Shown piece after piece: positions 15,071-23,913 of a stretch of DNA of 64,000 bases. The stretch lies in assembly GCA_900766265.1 (NCBI GenBank), contig CAAFUS010000010.1, forward strand, positions 372,001 to 436,000, written 5' to 3'. The notes beneath the pieces were generated by a model. It saw nothing but the letters and a program-made list of their open reading frames with translations, did no database searches and was not told the DNA's origin. A program made the translations under genes and the position numbers. The stretch is from Pseudomonadaceae bacterium (GTDB taxonomy: Bacteria > Pseudomonadota > Gammaproteobacteria > Pseudomonadales > Pseudomonadaceae). The first letter of the stretch is position 1, and each line of letters begins with the position of its first letter.

Positions 15071-16237
15071 ATGCCTGCGACAACTCTGAACCGAGCAAAC
15101 CTCAAGCAGCTCCTGGCCCACAAGCAGCCGCCCTGCCTGTCGTTATATCAACCGACCCATCGCAGTTTCCCGGACCGGGAACAGGACCCGATACGCTTCA
15201 AGCAGCTCGTCCGGCAGCTCGAAGAATCACTGCAAAAACAGGGCAGGACCGACACGGCGAGCATACTGGCGCCCTTCCACGCCCTGGTGGATGACATCGA
15301 CTTCTGGAACCACAGTCTCGAGGGGCTCGCCGTCTTCGGCGCGCCCGACTACTTCCAGGTGTTCCGCCTGCAGCGCAGCGTCCCGGAGCTGGCAGTGGTC
15401 AACGACCGCATGCACGTCAAGCCGTTGGTACGCATCGCGCAGTCGGCCGACCGCTACCAGATCCTGTGCATTACCCTAGACTCGGTGCGCCTGTTCGAGG
15501 GCACCCGCGACGGCATCAGCGAAGTCCCGCTGGCTGAAGGCGTGCCGGCGACGCTGGAGGACGCCCTCGGCCGGGACCTGACCCAGAAAGGCCAGACCGG
15601 TTTCCCCCAGGGCTACAGCCGTGCAAGCGAACGGGGCGACCCAATGCAGGTGGAGGCCGGCGGTTCGGGCAAGCAGGACGAGATCGATCGCGATCGGGAG
15701 CGTTTCTTCCGCGAGGTGGACCGCGCCATCATCGAGCATCACTCCAAGCCTTCGGGCCTGCCGCTGATCCTCGCCGCGCTGCCGGAACACCAGTTCCACT
15801 TCCGCAAGATCAGCCACAACGACCAGCTGATCGAGGAAGCGATCGAGGTCGACCCCTCGCTGCTGTCCTCCGAACAGCTGCGCGAGAAGAGCTGGATGGT
15901 CATGCAGCCGCGCTACCTGAAGCGCCTGGGCGGACTGCTGGATCAGTTCGGCGAGTCCCACGGGCAGGGCCTGGCGACCGATCAGCTCGAGGCCATCGGC
16001 CAGGCCACCCGGGAAGGTCGGGTCGCCACCCTGCTGGTCGAGGCCGAGCGCCGGATACCCGGCAAGGTGGACAAGGAAGAAGGCAAGGCGATTCCGGTCG
16101 ACGATGGCTCCGAGACCACGCCGGACCTGCTCGACGAACTCACCGTCTGGACCCTCGAGCAAGGAGGGGAAGTCGTGGTGGTGCCGGTCGAACGCATGCC
16201 GACCCAGAGCGGCGCCGCCGCCATCTATCGTTACTGA
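15071..16237 (+). CDS. eRF1/Pelota-like protein of the baeRF (Balon-type) group
   Basis: A 388-residue protein with three parts: N-terminal alpha/beta region (1-125), middle domain (130-265) and a C-terminal L7Ae-like domain (about 300-388). The end, RVATLLVEAERR ... DLLDELTVWTLEQGGEVVVV ... AAAIYRY, is typical of the eRF1/Pelota domain 3 in bacterial homologues. Where eRF1 has GGQ followed by a basic helix, this protein has GGSG (197-200) followed by a helix DRDRERFFREVDRAI; GGQ is absent everywhere, and so is NIKS. It therefore should not hydrolyse peptidyl-tRNA. Balon-family relatives occupy the vacant A site in stalled or stored ribosomes. Its partner HPF-like gene lies 48 bases upstream. 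AGAGGTG precedes the ATG. The exact subfamily cannot be decided without a profile search. Confidence 0.75.
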   Translation: MPATTLNRANLKQLLAHKQPPCLSLYQPTHRSFPDREQDPIRFKQLVRQLEESLQKQGRTDTASILAPFHALVDDIDFWNHSLEGLAVFGAPDYFQVFRLQRSVPELAVVNDRMHVKPLVRIAQSADRYQILCITLDSVRLFEGTRDGISEVPLAEGVPATLEDALGRDLTQKGQTGFPQGYSRASERGDPMQVEAGGSGKQDEIDRDRERFFREVDRAIIEHHSKPSGLPLILAALPEHQFHFRKISHNDQLIEEAIEVDPSLLSSEQLREKSWMVMQPRYLKRLGGLLDQFGESHGQGLATDQLEAIGQATREGRVATLLVEAERRIPGKVDKEEGKAIPVDDGSETTPDLLDELTVWTLEQGGEVVVVPVERMPTQSGAAAIYRY

Positions 16238-16247
16238 GCGGCATGAG

Positions 16248-16272
16248 AAAAGGCGGGGTCTCCCCGCCTTTT
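16248..16272. terminator. Bidirectional intrinsic terminator between the baeRF gene and ispD
   Basis: AAAAGGCGGGG (16248-16258) and CCCCGCCTTTT (16262-16272) form an 11-base stem with a three-base loop and T-rich arm on both strands. It serves both convergent genes. Confidence 0.85.
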
Positions 16273-16274
16273 CG

Positions 16275-16982
16275 TTATTCCCGACTCGCCCGCCCGCCTG
16301 GCCATTGCTGCTCCAGCCAGTGCAGATCCTCTGGCCGGGTCACCTTGATGTTGTCCGCCCGCCCTTCCACCAGCCGAGGGGCGTGCCCCGCCCACTCCAT
16401 TGCCGAGGCCTCGTCGGTCACCGTCACGCCGGCGGCCAAGGCCCGACTCAACGCATCGCGCAACAGGCCGAGGCGAAACATCTGTGGGGTATAAGCCAGC
16501 CAGATCACCGAACGATCCACCGTTTCGGCCACCCGCCCATCCGGACCGACGCGTTTGAGGGTGTCTTTGGCCGGGACCGCCAGCAGACCGCCGACCGGGT
16601 CGCTGGACAGCTGTTCGAGCAGCACGTCGAGGTCTGCCCGTTGCAGGTTCGGACGCGCCGCATCGTGCACCAGCACCCAGTCCGAGTCGTCGGCACCCAG
16701 TGCCTGCAGCCGGAGAAGCCCTTCGAGCACCGAGTCGGCACGCTCGCCGCCACCGGTTGCACGGGTGATGCGCTCATCCGAGGCGCAGGGCAGCGTATTC
16801 CAGTAAGGATCTTCCGTCGCCAGGCTGACTACGAGCCCACGCAATCCGGGATGGGAGAGAAAACACGCCAGGGTGTGCTCGATCAGCGCGCGACCTGCCA
16901 GCGGCAGGTACTGCTTCGGCCGGTCGGCGCGCATACGGCTGCCAACGCCCGCTGCGGGGACGACGACCCAGAAATCGTTCAT
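16275..16982 (-). CDS. ispD: 2-C-methyl-D-erythritol 4-phosphate cytidylyltransferase
   Basis: Third step of the MEP pathway: joins CTP and MEP to give CDP-ME. 235 residues. The nucleotide-binding motif VVVPAAGVGSRMRADRPKQY (about 5-24) is intact, and LVHDAARPNL (about 103-112) is the second signature. ATG 16982 overlaps the ftsB stop as ATGA; a longer frame upstream is Arg-rich and unconserved, so this start is preferred. The ftsB-ispD coupling is the common gammaproteobacterial order. Confidence 0.96.
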   Translation of the reverse strand: MNDFWVVVPAAGVGSRMRADRPKQYLPLAGRALIEHTLACFLSHPGLRGLVVSLATEDPYWNTLPCASDERITRATGGGERADSVLEGLLRLQALGADDSDWVLVHDAARPNLQRADLDVLLEQLSSDPVGGLLAVPAKDTLKRVGPDGRVAETVDRSVIWLAYTPQMFRLGLLRDALSRALAAGVTVTDEASAMEWAGHAPRLVEGRADNIKVTRPEDLHWLEQQWPGGRASRE

Positions 16983-17266
16983 TCGGCGAGCTGAAAGAGG
17001 GTTTCGCCCTCTTTGACCATGCCCAGCTCGTGACGGGCCCGCTCTTCGACCGTCTCCATGCCTTGCTTGAGTTCCATCACCTCGGCTTCGAGGATGCGGT
17101 TTCGCTCGAGCAGCCGCTGGTTTTCCCCCTGCTGATCGGCGATCTGCTTCTTCAGCTCGGTCACCTGCGCCAGGCTGCCTTCGCCGACCCACAGGCGATA
17201 TTGCAGCCCGCCCAGGAGCAGGAGCAGCACGACGAACAACCAGTAAGGACTACGCATGGACGGCAT
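16979..17266 (-). CDS. ftsB: Cell division protein FtsB
   Basis: A bitopic septal protein of the FtsQLB complex. The 95 residues comprise a short cytoplasmic tail, one membrane helix (YWLFVVLLLLLGGLQY, about 8-23) and a periplasmic coiled coil (ELKKQIADQQGENQRLLERN and the following heptads), then the ETLFQLAE tail. The ATG at 17266 is used; a second ATG nine bases downstream gives the more familiar MRSPYW start and is equally possible, since neither has a good ribosome site. Stop overlaps ispD. Confidence 0.95.
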   Translation of the reverse strand: MPSMRSPYWLFVVLLLLLGGLQYRLWVGEGSLAQVTELKKQIADQQGENQRLLERNRILEAEVMELKQGMETVEERARHELGMVKEGETLFQLAE

Positions 17267-17405
17267 CAGAAGGTTCGAGTAGCTGAGCGGACGACGAGCC
17301 GCGAATGGACATATGGAATCGAAAACCGGCAGGCCGACCGTTGATCAGACGCTGCGGGAGAGCCCGCCGAAAGCATGACGGGACGGGATCGTTCCGGCCT
17401 CACAC

Positions 17406-17433
17406 AAAAAAGGGCGGCACAGGCCGCCCTTTT
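17406..17433 (-). terminator. Intrinsic terminator of eno
   Basis: On the minus strand AAAAGGGCGGC / GCCGCCCTTTT with a four-base loop (17433-17423 with 17418-17408) runs into a T-tract of six (17411-17406). It starts about 14 bases after the eno stop. ftsB-ispD therefore need a promoter in 17267-17405. Confidence 0.85.
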
Positions 17434-17446
17434 AACATGGCAAGGA

Positions 17447-18736
17447 TCAGCCACGGAACTCCGCACGCCCCTTGTAGGGCGCTTTTCCGCCCAGCTGCTC
17501 TTCGATGCGCAGCAGCTGGTTGTACTTGGACACGCGATCGGAGCGGCACAGCGAGCCGGTCTTGATCTGGCCGGCAGCGGTCCCGACGGCCAGGTCGGCG
17601 ATGGTGCTGTCCTCGGTTTCGCCCGAACGGTGCGAGATGACCGCGGTGTAGCCGGCCGCCTTGGCCATCTGGATGGCCTCGAGGGTCTCGGTCAACGAGC
17701 CGATCTGGTTGAACTTGATCAGGATCGAGTTGCCGATGCCCTTCTCGATACCTTCCTTGAGGATCTTGGTGTTGGTCACGAACAAGTCGTCACCGACCAG
17801 CTGTACCTTGCTGCCGATCTTGTCGGTCAGGATCTTCCAGCCGTCCCAGTCGGACTCGTCCATGCCGTCTTCGATGGAAATGATCGGATAGCGCTCGGAC
17901 AGGCCGGCCAGGTAGTCGGCGAAACCGGCGGCGTCGAATACCTTGCCTTCACCGGCCAGGTCGTACTTGCCGTTCTCGAAGAACTCGCTGGAGGCGCAAT
18001 CGAGCGCCAGGGTTACATCGTCGCCCAGCTTGTAGCCAGCGTTGGCCACGGCTTCGGCGATGGCGGCCAGCGCGTCTTCGTTAGAGGACAGGTTCGGAGC
18101 GAAACCGCCCTCGTCACCCACGGAGGTGCTCAGGCCACGTGCCTTGAGCACCGCCTTGAGGTGATGGAAGATCTCCGCGCCCATGCGCAGCGCGTCGGCG
18201 AAGGTCTTGGCGCCGACCGGCTGGACCATGAACTCCTGGATGTCGACGTTGTTGTCGGCGTGCTCGCCGCCGTTGATGATGTTCATCATCGGGACCGGCA
18301 TCGAGTACTGGCCCGGAGTACCGTTGAGGTTGGCGATATGGGCGTAGAGCGGCAGGTCGGCATCCTGGGCGGCGGCCTTGGCGGCGGCCAGGGAAACCGC
18401 GAGGATCGCGTTGGCGCCCAGCTTGGCCTTGTTGTCGGTGCCATCGAGTTCGATCATGGCGCGGTCGAGCGCCTGCTGATCGGCAGGGTCCTTGCCCAGC
18501 AACAGGTCGCGAATCGGCCCGTTGATGTTGGCTACGGCCTTCAACACGCCCTTGCCCAGGTAGCGGCTCTTGTCGCCGTCGCGCAGCTCCAGCGCCTCGC
18601 GGGAGCCGGTCGAAGCACCGGACGGCGCGCAGGCGCTGCCGGTGATGCCGTTATCGAGGATTACATCGGCTTCCACGGTGGGATTGCCGCGGGAGTCGAG
18701 AACCTCGCGCCCCTTGATGTCGACGATCTTTGCCAT
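17447..18736 (-). CDS. eno: Enolase (phosphopyruvate hydratase)
   Basis: Interconverts 2-phosphoglycerate and phosphoenolpyruvate. The protein is 429 residues, the family length. Signature motifs are complete: EVLDSRGNPTVEADV (about 10-24), SGASTGSREALELRD (about 40-54), the enolase signature ILIKFNQIGSLTETLEAI (about 334-351) and SHRSGETEDSTIADLAVG (about 364-381). A C-terminal GRAEFRG ends the protein. It lies downstream of kdsA on the same strand with a 46-base gap and has its own terminator. In gammaproteobacteria it also scaffolds the RNA degradosome. Confidence 0.98.
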   Translation of the reverse strand: MAKIVDIKGREVLDSRGNPTVEADVILDNGITGSACAPSGASTGSREALELRDGDKSRYLGKGVLKAVANINGPIRDLLLGKDPADQQALDRAMIELDGTDNKAKLGANAILAVSLAAAKAAAQDADLPLYAHIANLNGTPGQYSMPVPMMNIINGGEHADNNVDIQEFMVQPVGAKTFADALRMGAEIFHHLKAVLKARGLSTSVGDEGGFAPNLSSNEDALAAIAEAVANAGYKLGDDVTLALDCASSEFFENGKYDLAGEGKVFDAAGFADYLAGLSERYPIISIEDGMDESDWDGWKILTDKIGSKVQLVGDDLFVTNTKILKEGIEKGIGNSILIKFNQIGSLTETLEAIQMAKAAGYTAVISHRSGETEDSTIADLAVGTAAGQIKTGSLCRSDRVSKYNQLLRIEEQLGGKAPYKGRAEFRG

Positions 18737-18782
18737 TGTTGTTCACTCTCCATAGATAACTGCAGGCTTCAAGCAGCTCGCT

Positions 18783-19624
18783 TCAAGCGGTTTCGATCGG
18801 GGGGAAACTCTTGACCAGGTCATCCAGTTGTTTGAGCTGGGCGAGGAACGGCTCCAGCTTGTCCAGGCGCAGCGCGCACGGACCGTCGCACTTGGCGCTG
18901 TCCGGATCCGGGTGCGCCTCGAGGAAAAGGCCCGCCAGCCCCTGGCTCAGGCCGGCCTTGGCCAGGTCCGTCACCTGGGCACGGCGGCCACCGGCCGAAT
19001 CGGCGCGTCCACCCGGCATCTGCAGGGCATGGGTCACGTCGAAGATTACCGGATACTGGGTCTGCTTCATGATGCCAAAGCCGAGCATGTCGACCACGAG
19101 GTTGTTGTAGCCGAACGACGAGCCACGCTCGCAGAGGATGAGCTGATCGTTGCCGGCCTCCTCGCACTTGGCGAGGATGTGCTTCATTTCCTGCGGGGCG
19201 AGGAACTGCGCCTTCTTGATGTTGATCACCGCGCCGGTCTTGGCCATCGCCACCACCAGGTCGGTCTGCCGGGACAGGAAAGCCGGCAGCTGGATCACGT
19301 CGCAGATCTCGGCCACCGGGGCGGCCTGGTAGGGCTCGTGCACGTCGGTGATGACCGGTACGCCGAAGGTCTTCTTCACTTCCTCGAAGATCTTCATTCC
19401 CTCGTCGAGGCCCGGGCCACGGAAGGAGTTGATCGAGGAGCGGTTGGCCTTGTCGAAGCTCGCCTTGAAGACGTAGGGGATGCCGAGCCTCTCGGTGACC
19501 TTTACGTAGGCTTCGCAGATCTGCATGGCCAGATCACGGGATTCGAGCACGTTCATCCCGCCGAAGAGGACGAACGGCTTGTCGTTGGCGACGTCGATGT
19601 GGCTGACGCGGATCGTCTTCTGAG

Positions 19625-19628
<4 letters not shown>
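18783..19628 (-). CDS. kdsA: 3-deoxy-8-phosphooctulonate synthase (KDO-8-P synthase)
   Basis: Condenses phosphoenolpyruvate with arabinose 5-phosphate to form the first KDO precursor for lipopolysaccharide. 281 residues. FVLFGGMNVLESRDLAMQI (about 19-37), KASFDKANRSSI (about 54-65), and the DVTHALQMPGG stretch with AEAHPDPDSAKCDGP-type ligands near the C-terminus are the standard active-site motifs. ATG overlaps the pyrG stop by four bases (ATGA), giving pyrG-kdsA-eno as one transcript. Confidence 0.97.
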
Positions 19629-21256
<1,628 letters not shown>

Positions 21257-21410
21257 GAAAAACCCTAGAAGTCTGCGTTAAGCGGCCAGCGCCGCCGGGG
21301 AAAGCGAGGTGCCATTGCGCGAGGTTCGGCAATGACGAACTGCCGCGGGATCCATGGGGGACCGCAGAAGCTCTGTAGAGACGGGAGCGTAGTCTACTCG
21401 AAAGGCCTTA

Positions 21411-22709
21411 TCAGCTCAAACGGCCGTCGCCCGTCGGAGGGTGCCAGTCGAGGACGATACCGGAACCGGTCAGGTCTCCCAGGTTGGCGACCGCGACCAC
21501 CTCATCGTCACGCAGCAGCAGCGGCAGACGCGGTCGGACGAATCCCGGGATGCCCCACTCGTTGAGCACCCGCTTGAGATCCCGCCGGCCTCGCCCCGCC
21601 AGCTGCAGCCACTCGCCACCCTGGCGATAGCCGAGCCGCACTCCATCCCCCACCTCGTCGCCGATGCGCACGCGGCCATTGCCGACCAGCTTGATCTCGC
21701 CGTGCGGGCTCGTCACGTCCGGCGGCGGCGGTGCCTGCAGCCAAGCCCCTCGAAGCAGCCAGAGACGGTCGCCCGCTCGGCGCAGCTCGGCCCGATCCAG
21801 GCGCCACACCGGTGCGGCATCGACGACGGCGTCGCGCAGATCGCACCAACCAGCCCAGTGATCGGCGTCGGGCAATTGCACATGGGACCGCAACCAATGA
21901 CGCAAGGCATTGCGCTGCCGCGCATCGGAGATCGCCCGCAACGGTGCCATGCCCAGGTTGGGCAGCCCGAGCCAGGCAAAGGGCGGCGTCGCGGCAGCCG
22001 AGGCTAGGTCGAGCTCCGCCAGCTCATCGAGCAGCTCCTGGGCCTCGGCCAGGTGGCCGGCGGCACGCGCCATGGACGCCGTCGCAGCCGGCCAGCGCTG
22101 TTCGAGCACCGGAAAGACCTGATGACGGAGGTAGTTGCGCGAATGGTCGAGCGAGGCGTTGCTCGGATCCTCGATCCAGCTCAACCCCTCTGCCCTCGCC
22201 CAGGCCTCGAGTTCGGCGCGGCTGACATCGAGCAGCGGACGCACCAGGCGCCCGCGCCTCAGCGCTCGCGCCGGTGGCATCGCAGCCAGCCCTTTCAGCC
22301 CTGCGCCGCGCAGCAGGCGAAACAGCATCGTCTCGGCCTGGTCGTCACGATGCTGGGCCGTCAGCAGGACCTCGCCCTCGCCGAGCCGCCCCTCGAAGGC
22401 CGCATAGCGCGCCTTGCGGGCTGCATTCTCGAGACTGGCAGAATCTGCGACCCGCACCCTGACAACCTCCAGCGGTACACCCAGCGCCCTGCAGGTTTCA
22501 TGGCAATGCTCCGCCCAGGCATCGGCGCCCGACTGGAGCCCGTGGTGAACATGAATCGCCGAGATCGGCGGCAAAGACTGTTGGCGCGCGAGTCTGACCA
22601 GCAGATGCAGCAGGACGCAGGAATCGAGGCCACCCGAATAGGCGATCCACCAGGCGGGCGCGTGGCGCTGCGGAATGAGAGCGGTCAGCAGGCGGGATTC
22701 GAGCGACAT
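21411..22709 (-). CDS. tilS: tRNA(Ile)-lysidine synthetase
   Basis: Adds lysine to C34 of tRNA-Ile(CAU), changing its identity and codon reading. 432 residues with the N-terminal ATP-pyrophosphatase P-loop AYSGGLDSCVLL (about 23-34), the HVHHGLQ (about 53-59) and HHxDDQAET-like segment AQHRDDQAETMLFRLLRG (about 117-134), and the TilS C-terminal substrate domain from about 350 (NEWGIPGFVRPRLPLL). Lies between accA and pyrG, the usual Pseudomonas order; 154 bases separate it from pyrG. Confidence 0.95.
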   Translation of the reverse strand: MSLESRLLTALIPQRHAPAWWIAYSGGLDSCVLLHLLVRLARQQSLPPISAIHVHHGLQSGADAWAEHCHETCRALGVPLEVVRVRVADSASLENAARKARYAAFEGRLGEGEVLLTAQHRDDQAETMLFRLLRGAGLKGLAAMPPARALRRGRLVRPLLDVSRAELEAWARAEGLSWIEDPSNASLDHSRNYLRHQVFPVLEQRWPAATASMARAAGHLAEAQELLDELAELDLASAAATPPFAWLGLPNLGMAPLRAISDARQRNALRHWLRSHVQLPDADHWAGWCDLRDAVVDAAPVWRLDRAELRRAGDRLWLLRGAWLQAPPPPDVTSPHGEIKLVGNGRVRIGDEVGDGVRLGYRQGGEWLQLAGRGRRDLKRVLNEWGIPGFVRPRLPLLLRDDEVVAVANLGDLTGSGIVLDWHPPTGDGRLS

Positions 22710-22832
22710 GAGGGAGCGACGATGCGCAAGGGGGTGTGGCAGAGGATGCGCCAGAGCCAGGCACGGCGCAATCGCACGGCCGTCAGCGCCTGCGGCGCCA
22801 GTGGCGCTGCAGGCATTGACATAAGGGGACGA

Positions 22833-23783
22833 TCAGGCGATGCCGTAGCTCATCAGGCGCTCGTAGCGCTGAGCCAGCAGTGTATCGACGTCGAGCGCGC
22901 GAAGCTGTTCGAGCTGAATGTTGAATTCCTCGCGCATCGCCTCGGCCATCACGGCCGGGTTGCGATGGGCGCCGCCCAGCGGCTCCGGAATCACCTTGTC
23001 GACGATGCCCAGGCCCTTCAGGCGCTCGGCGGTGATACCCATCGCCTCGGCGGCATCCGGCGCCTTCTCGGCGGTCTTCCAAAGAATCGACGCGCAGCCT
23101 TCGGGGGAAATGACCGAGTAGGTCGAGTACTGCAGCATGTTCAAGCGGTCGCAGACGCCGATCGCCAACGCACCGCCGGAGCCACCCTCGCCGATCACCG
23201 TGGCGATGATCGGGGTCTTCAGACGTGCCATCACGCGCAGGTTCCAGGCGATCGCCTCGCTCTGGTTGCGCTCTTCGGCATCAATACCCGGGTAGGCACC
23301 GGGCGTATCGATGAAGGTGAGGATCGGCATCTTGAAGCGCTCGGCCATCTCCATCAGGCGGCAGGCCTTGCGATAGCCCTCCGGACGCGGCATGCCGAAG
23401 TTGCGACGCACCTTCTCGCGCACGTCGCGACCCTTCTGGTGACCGATGATCATCACCGGCTGGCCTTCCAGGCGCGCTACGCCGCCGACGATGGCGGCGT
23501 CGTCAGAGAAGTGACGATCGCCGTGCAGTTCGTCGAACTCGGTGAACAGGTGGTTGATGTAGTCCAGCGTATAGGGACGACGCGGGTGACGCGCCAGTTG
23601 CGCGATCTGCCAGCTGGTCAGGTTGCCGAAGATGCTTTCGGTGAGCGACTCGCTCTTGTCCTGCAGGCGTGCGATCTCATCGCCGATGTTCAGCGAGTTG
23701 TCGTTGCCGACCAGGCGCAACTCTTCGATCTTGGCTTGCAGGTCGGCGATCGGCTGTTCGAAATCCAGGAAATTCGGGTTCAT
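22833..23783 (-). CDS. accA: Acetyl-CoA carboxylase carboxyltransferase subunit alpha
   Basis: Alpha subunit of the carboxyltransferase that moves CO2 from biotin to acetyl-CoA in the first step of fatty-acid synthesis; partner of AccD. The 316-residue form starting MNPNFLDFEQP matches P. aeruginosa AccA; a start two codons upstream (ATG 23789, MP-) is possible. Family features: LARHPRRPYTLDYI, VIGHQKGRDVREKVRRNFGM, and IDTPGAYPGIDAEERNQ with GEGGSGGALAIGV. dnaE lies upstream, tilS downstream, all on one strand. Confidence 0.97.
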   Translation of the reverse strand: MNPNFLDFEQPIADLQAKIEELRLVGNDNSLNIGDEIARLQDKSESLTESIFGNLTSWQIAQLARHPRRPYTLDYINHLFTEFDELHGDRHFSDDAAIVGGVARLEGQPVMIIGHQKGRDVREKVRRNFGMPRPEGYRKACRLMEMAERFKMPILTFIDTPGAYPGIDAEERNQSEAIAWNLRVMARLKTPIIATVIGEGGSGGALAIGVCDRLNMLQYSTYSVISPEGCASILWKTAEKAPDAAEAMGITAERLKGLGIVDKVIPEPLGGAHRNPAVMAEAMREEFNIQLEQLRALDVDTLLAQRYERLMSYGIA

Positions 23784-23913
23784 AGGCATCCGTCATGCGT
23801 CGACGGCCAGGCGGCCGGGAGGCTGTTCCGTTTTTTGCGCCTTACCTTACGGGAGAGGCGCATTCAGGTCGAACAAAAATATGCTCGTCTCGTGACCCGG
23901 TCATCGACCAGGC

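Noticed and set aside
18766..18788. Two GCTTCAAGC copies between eno and kdsA
   Set aside because: Nine-base direct repeat 14 bases apart at the kdsA stop; too short and local to be called an element.
17375..18814. 479-codon plus-strand frame opposite eno
   Set aside because: Shadow of enolase codons; starts inside the terminator region of eno and has no homology.
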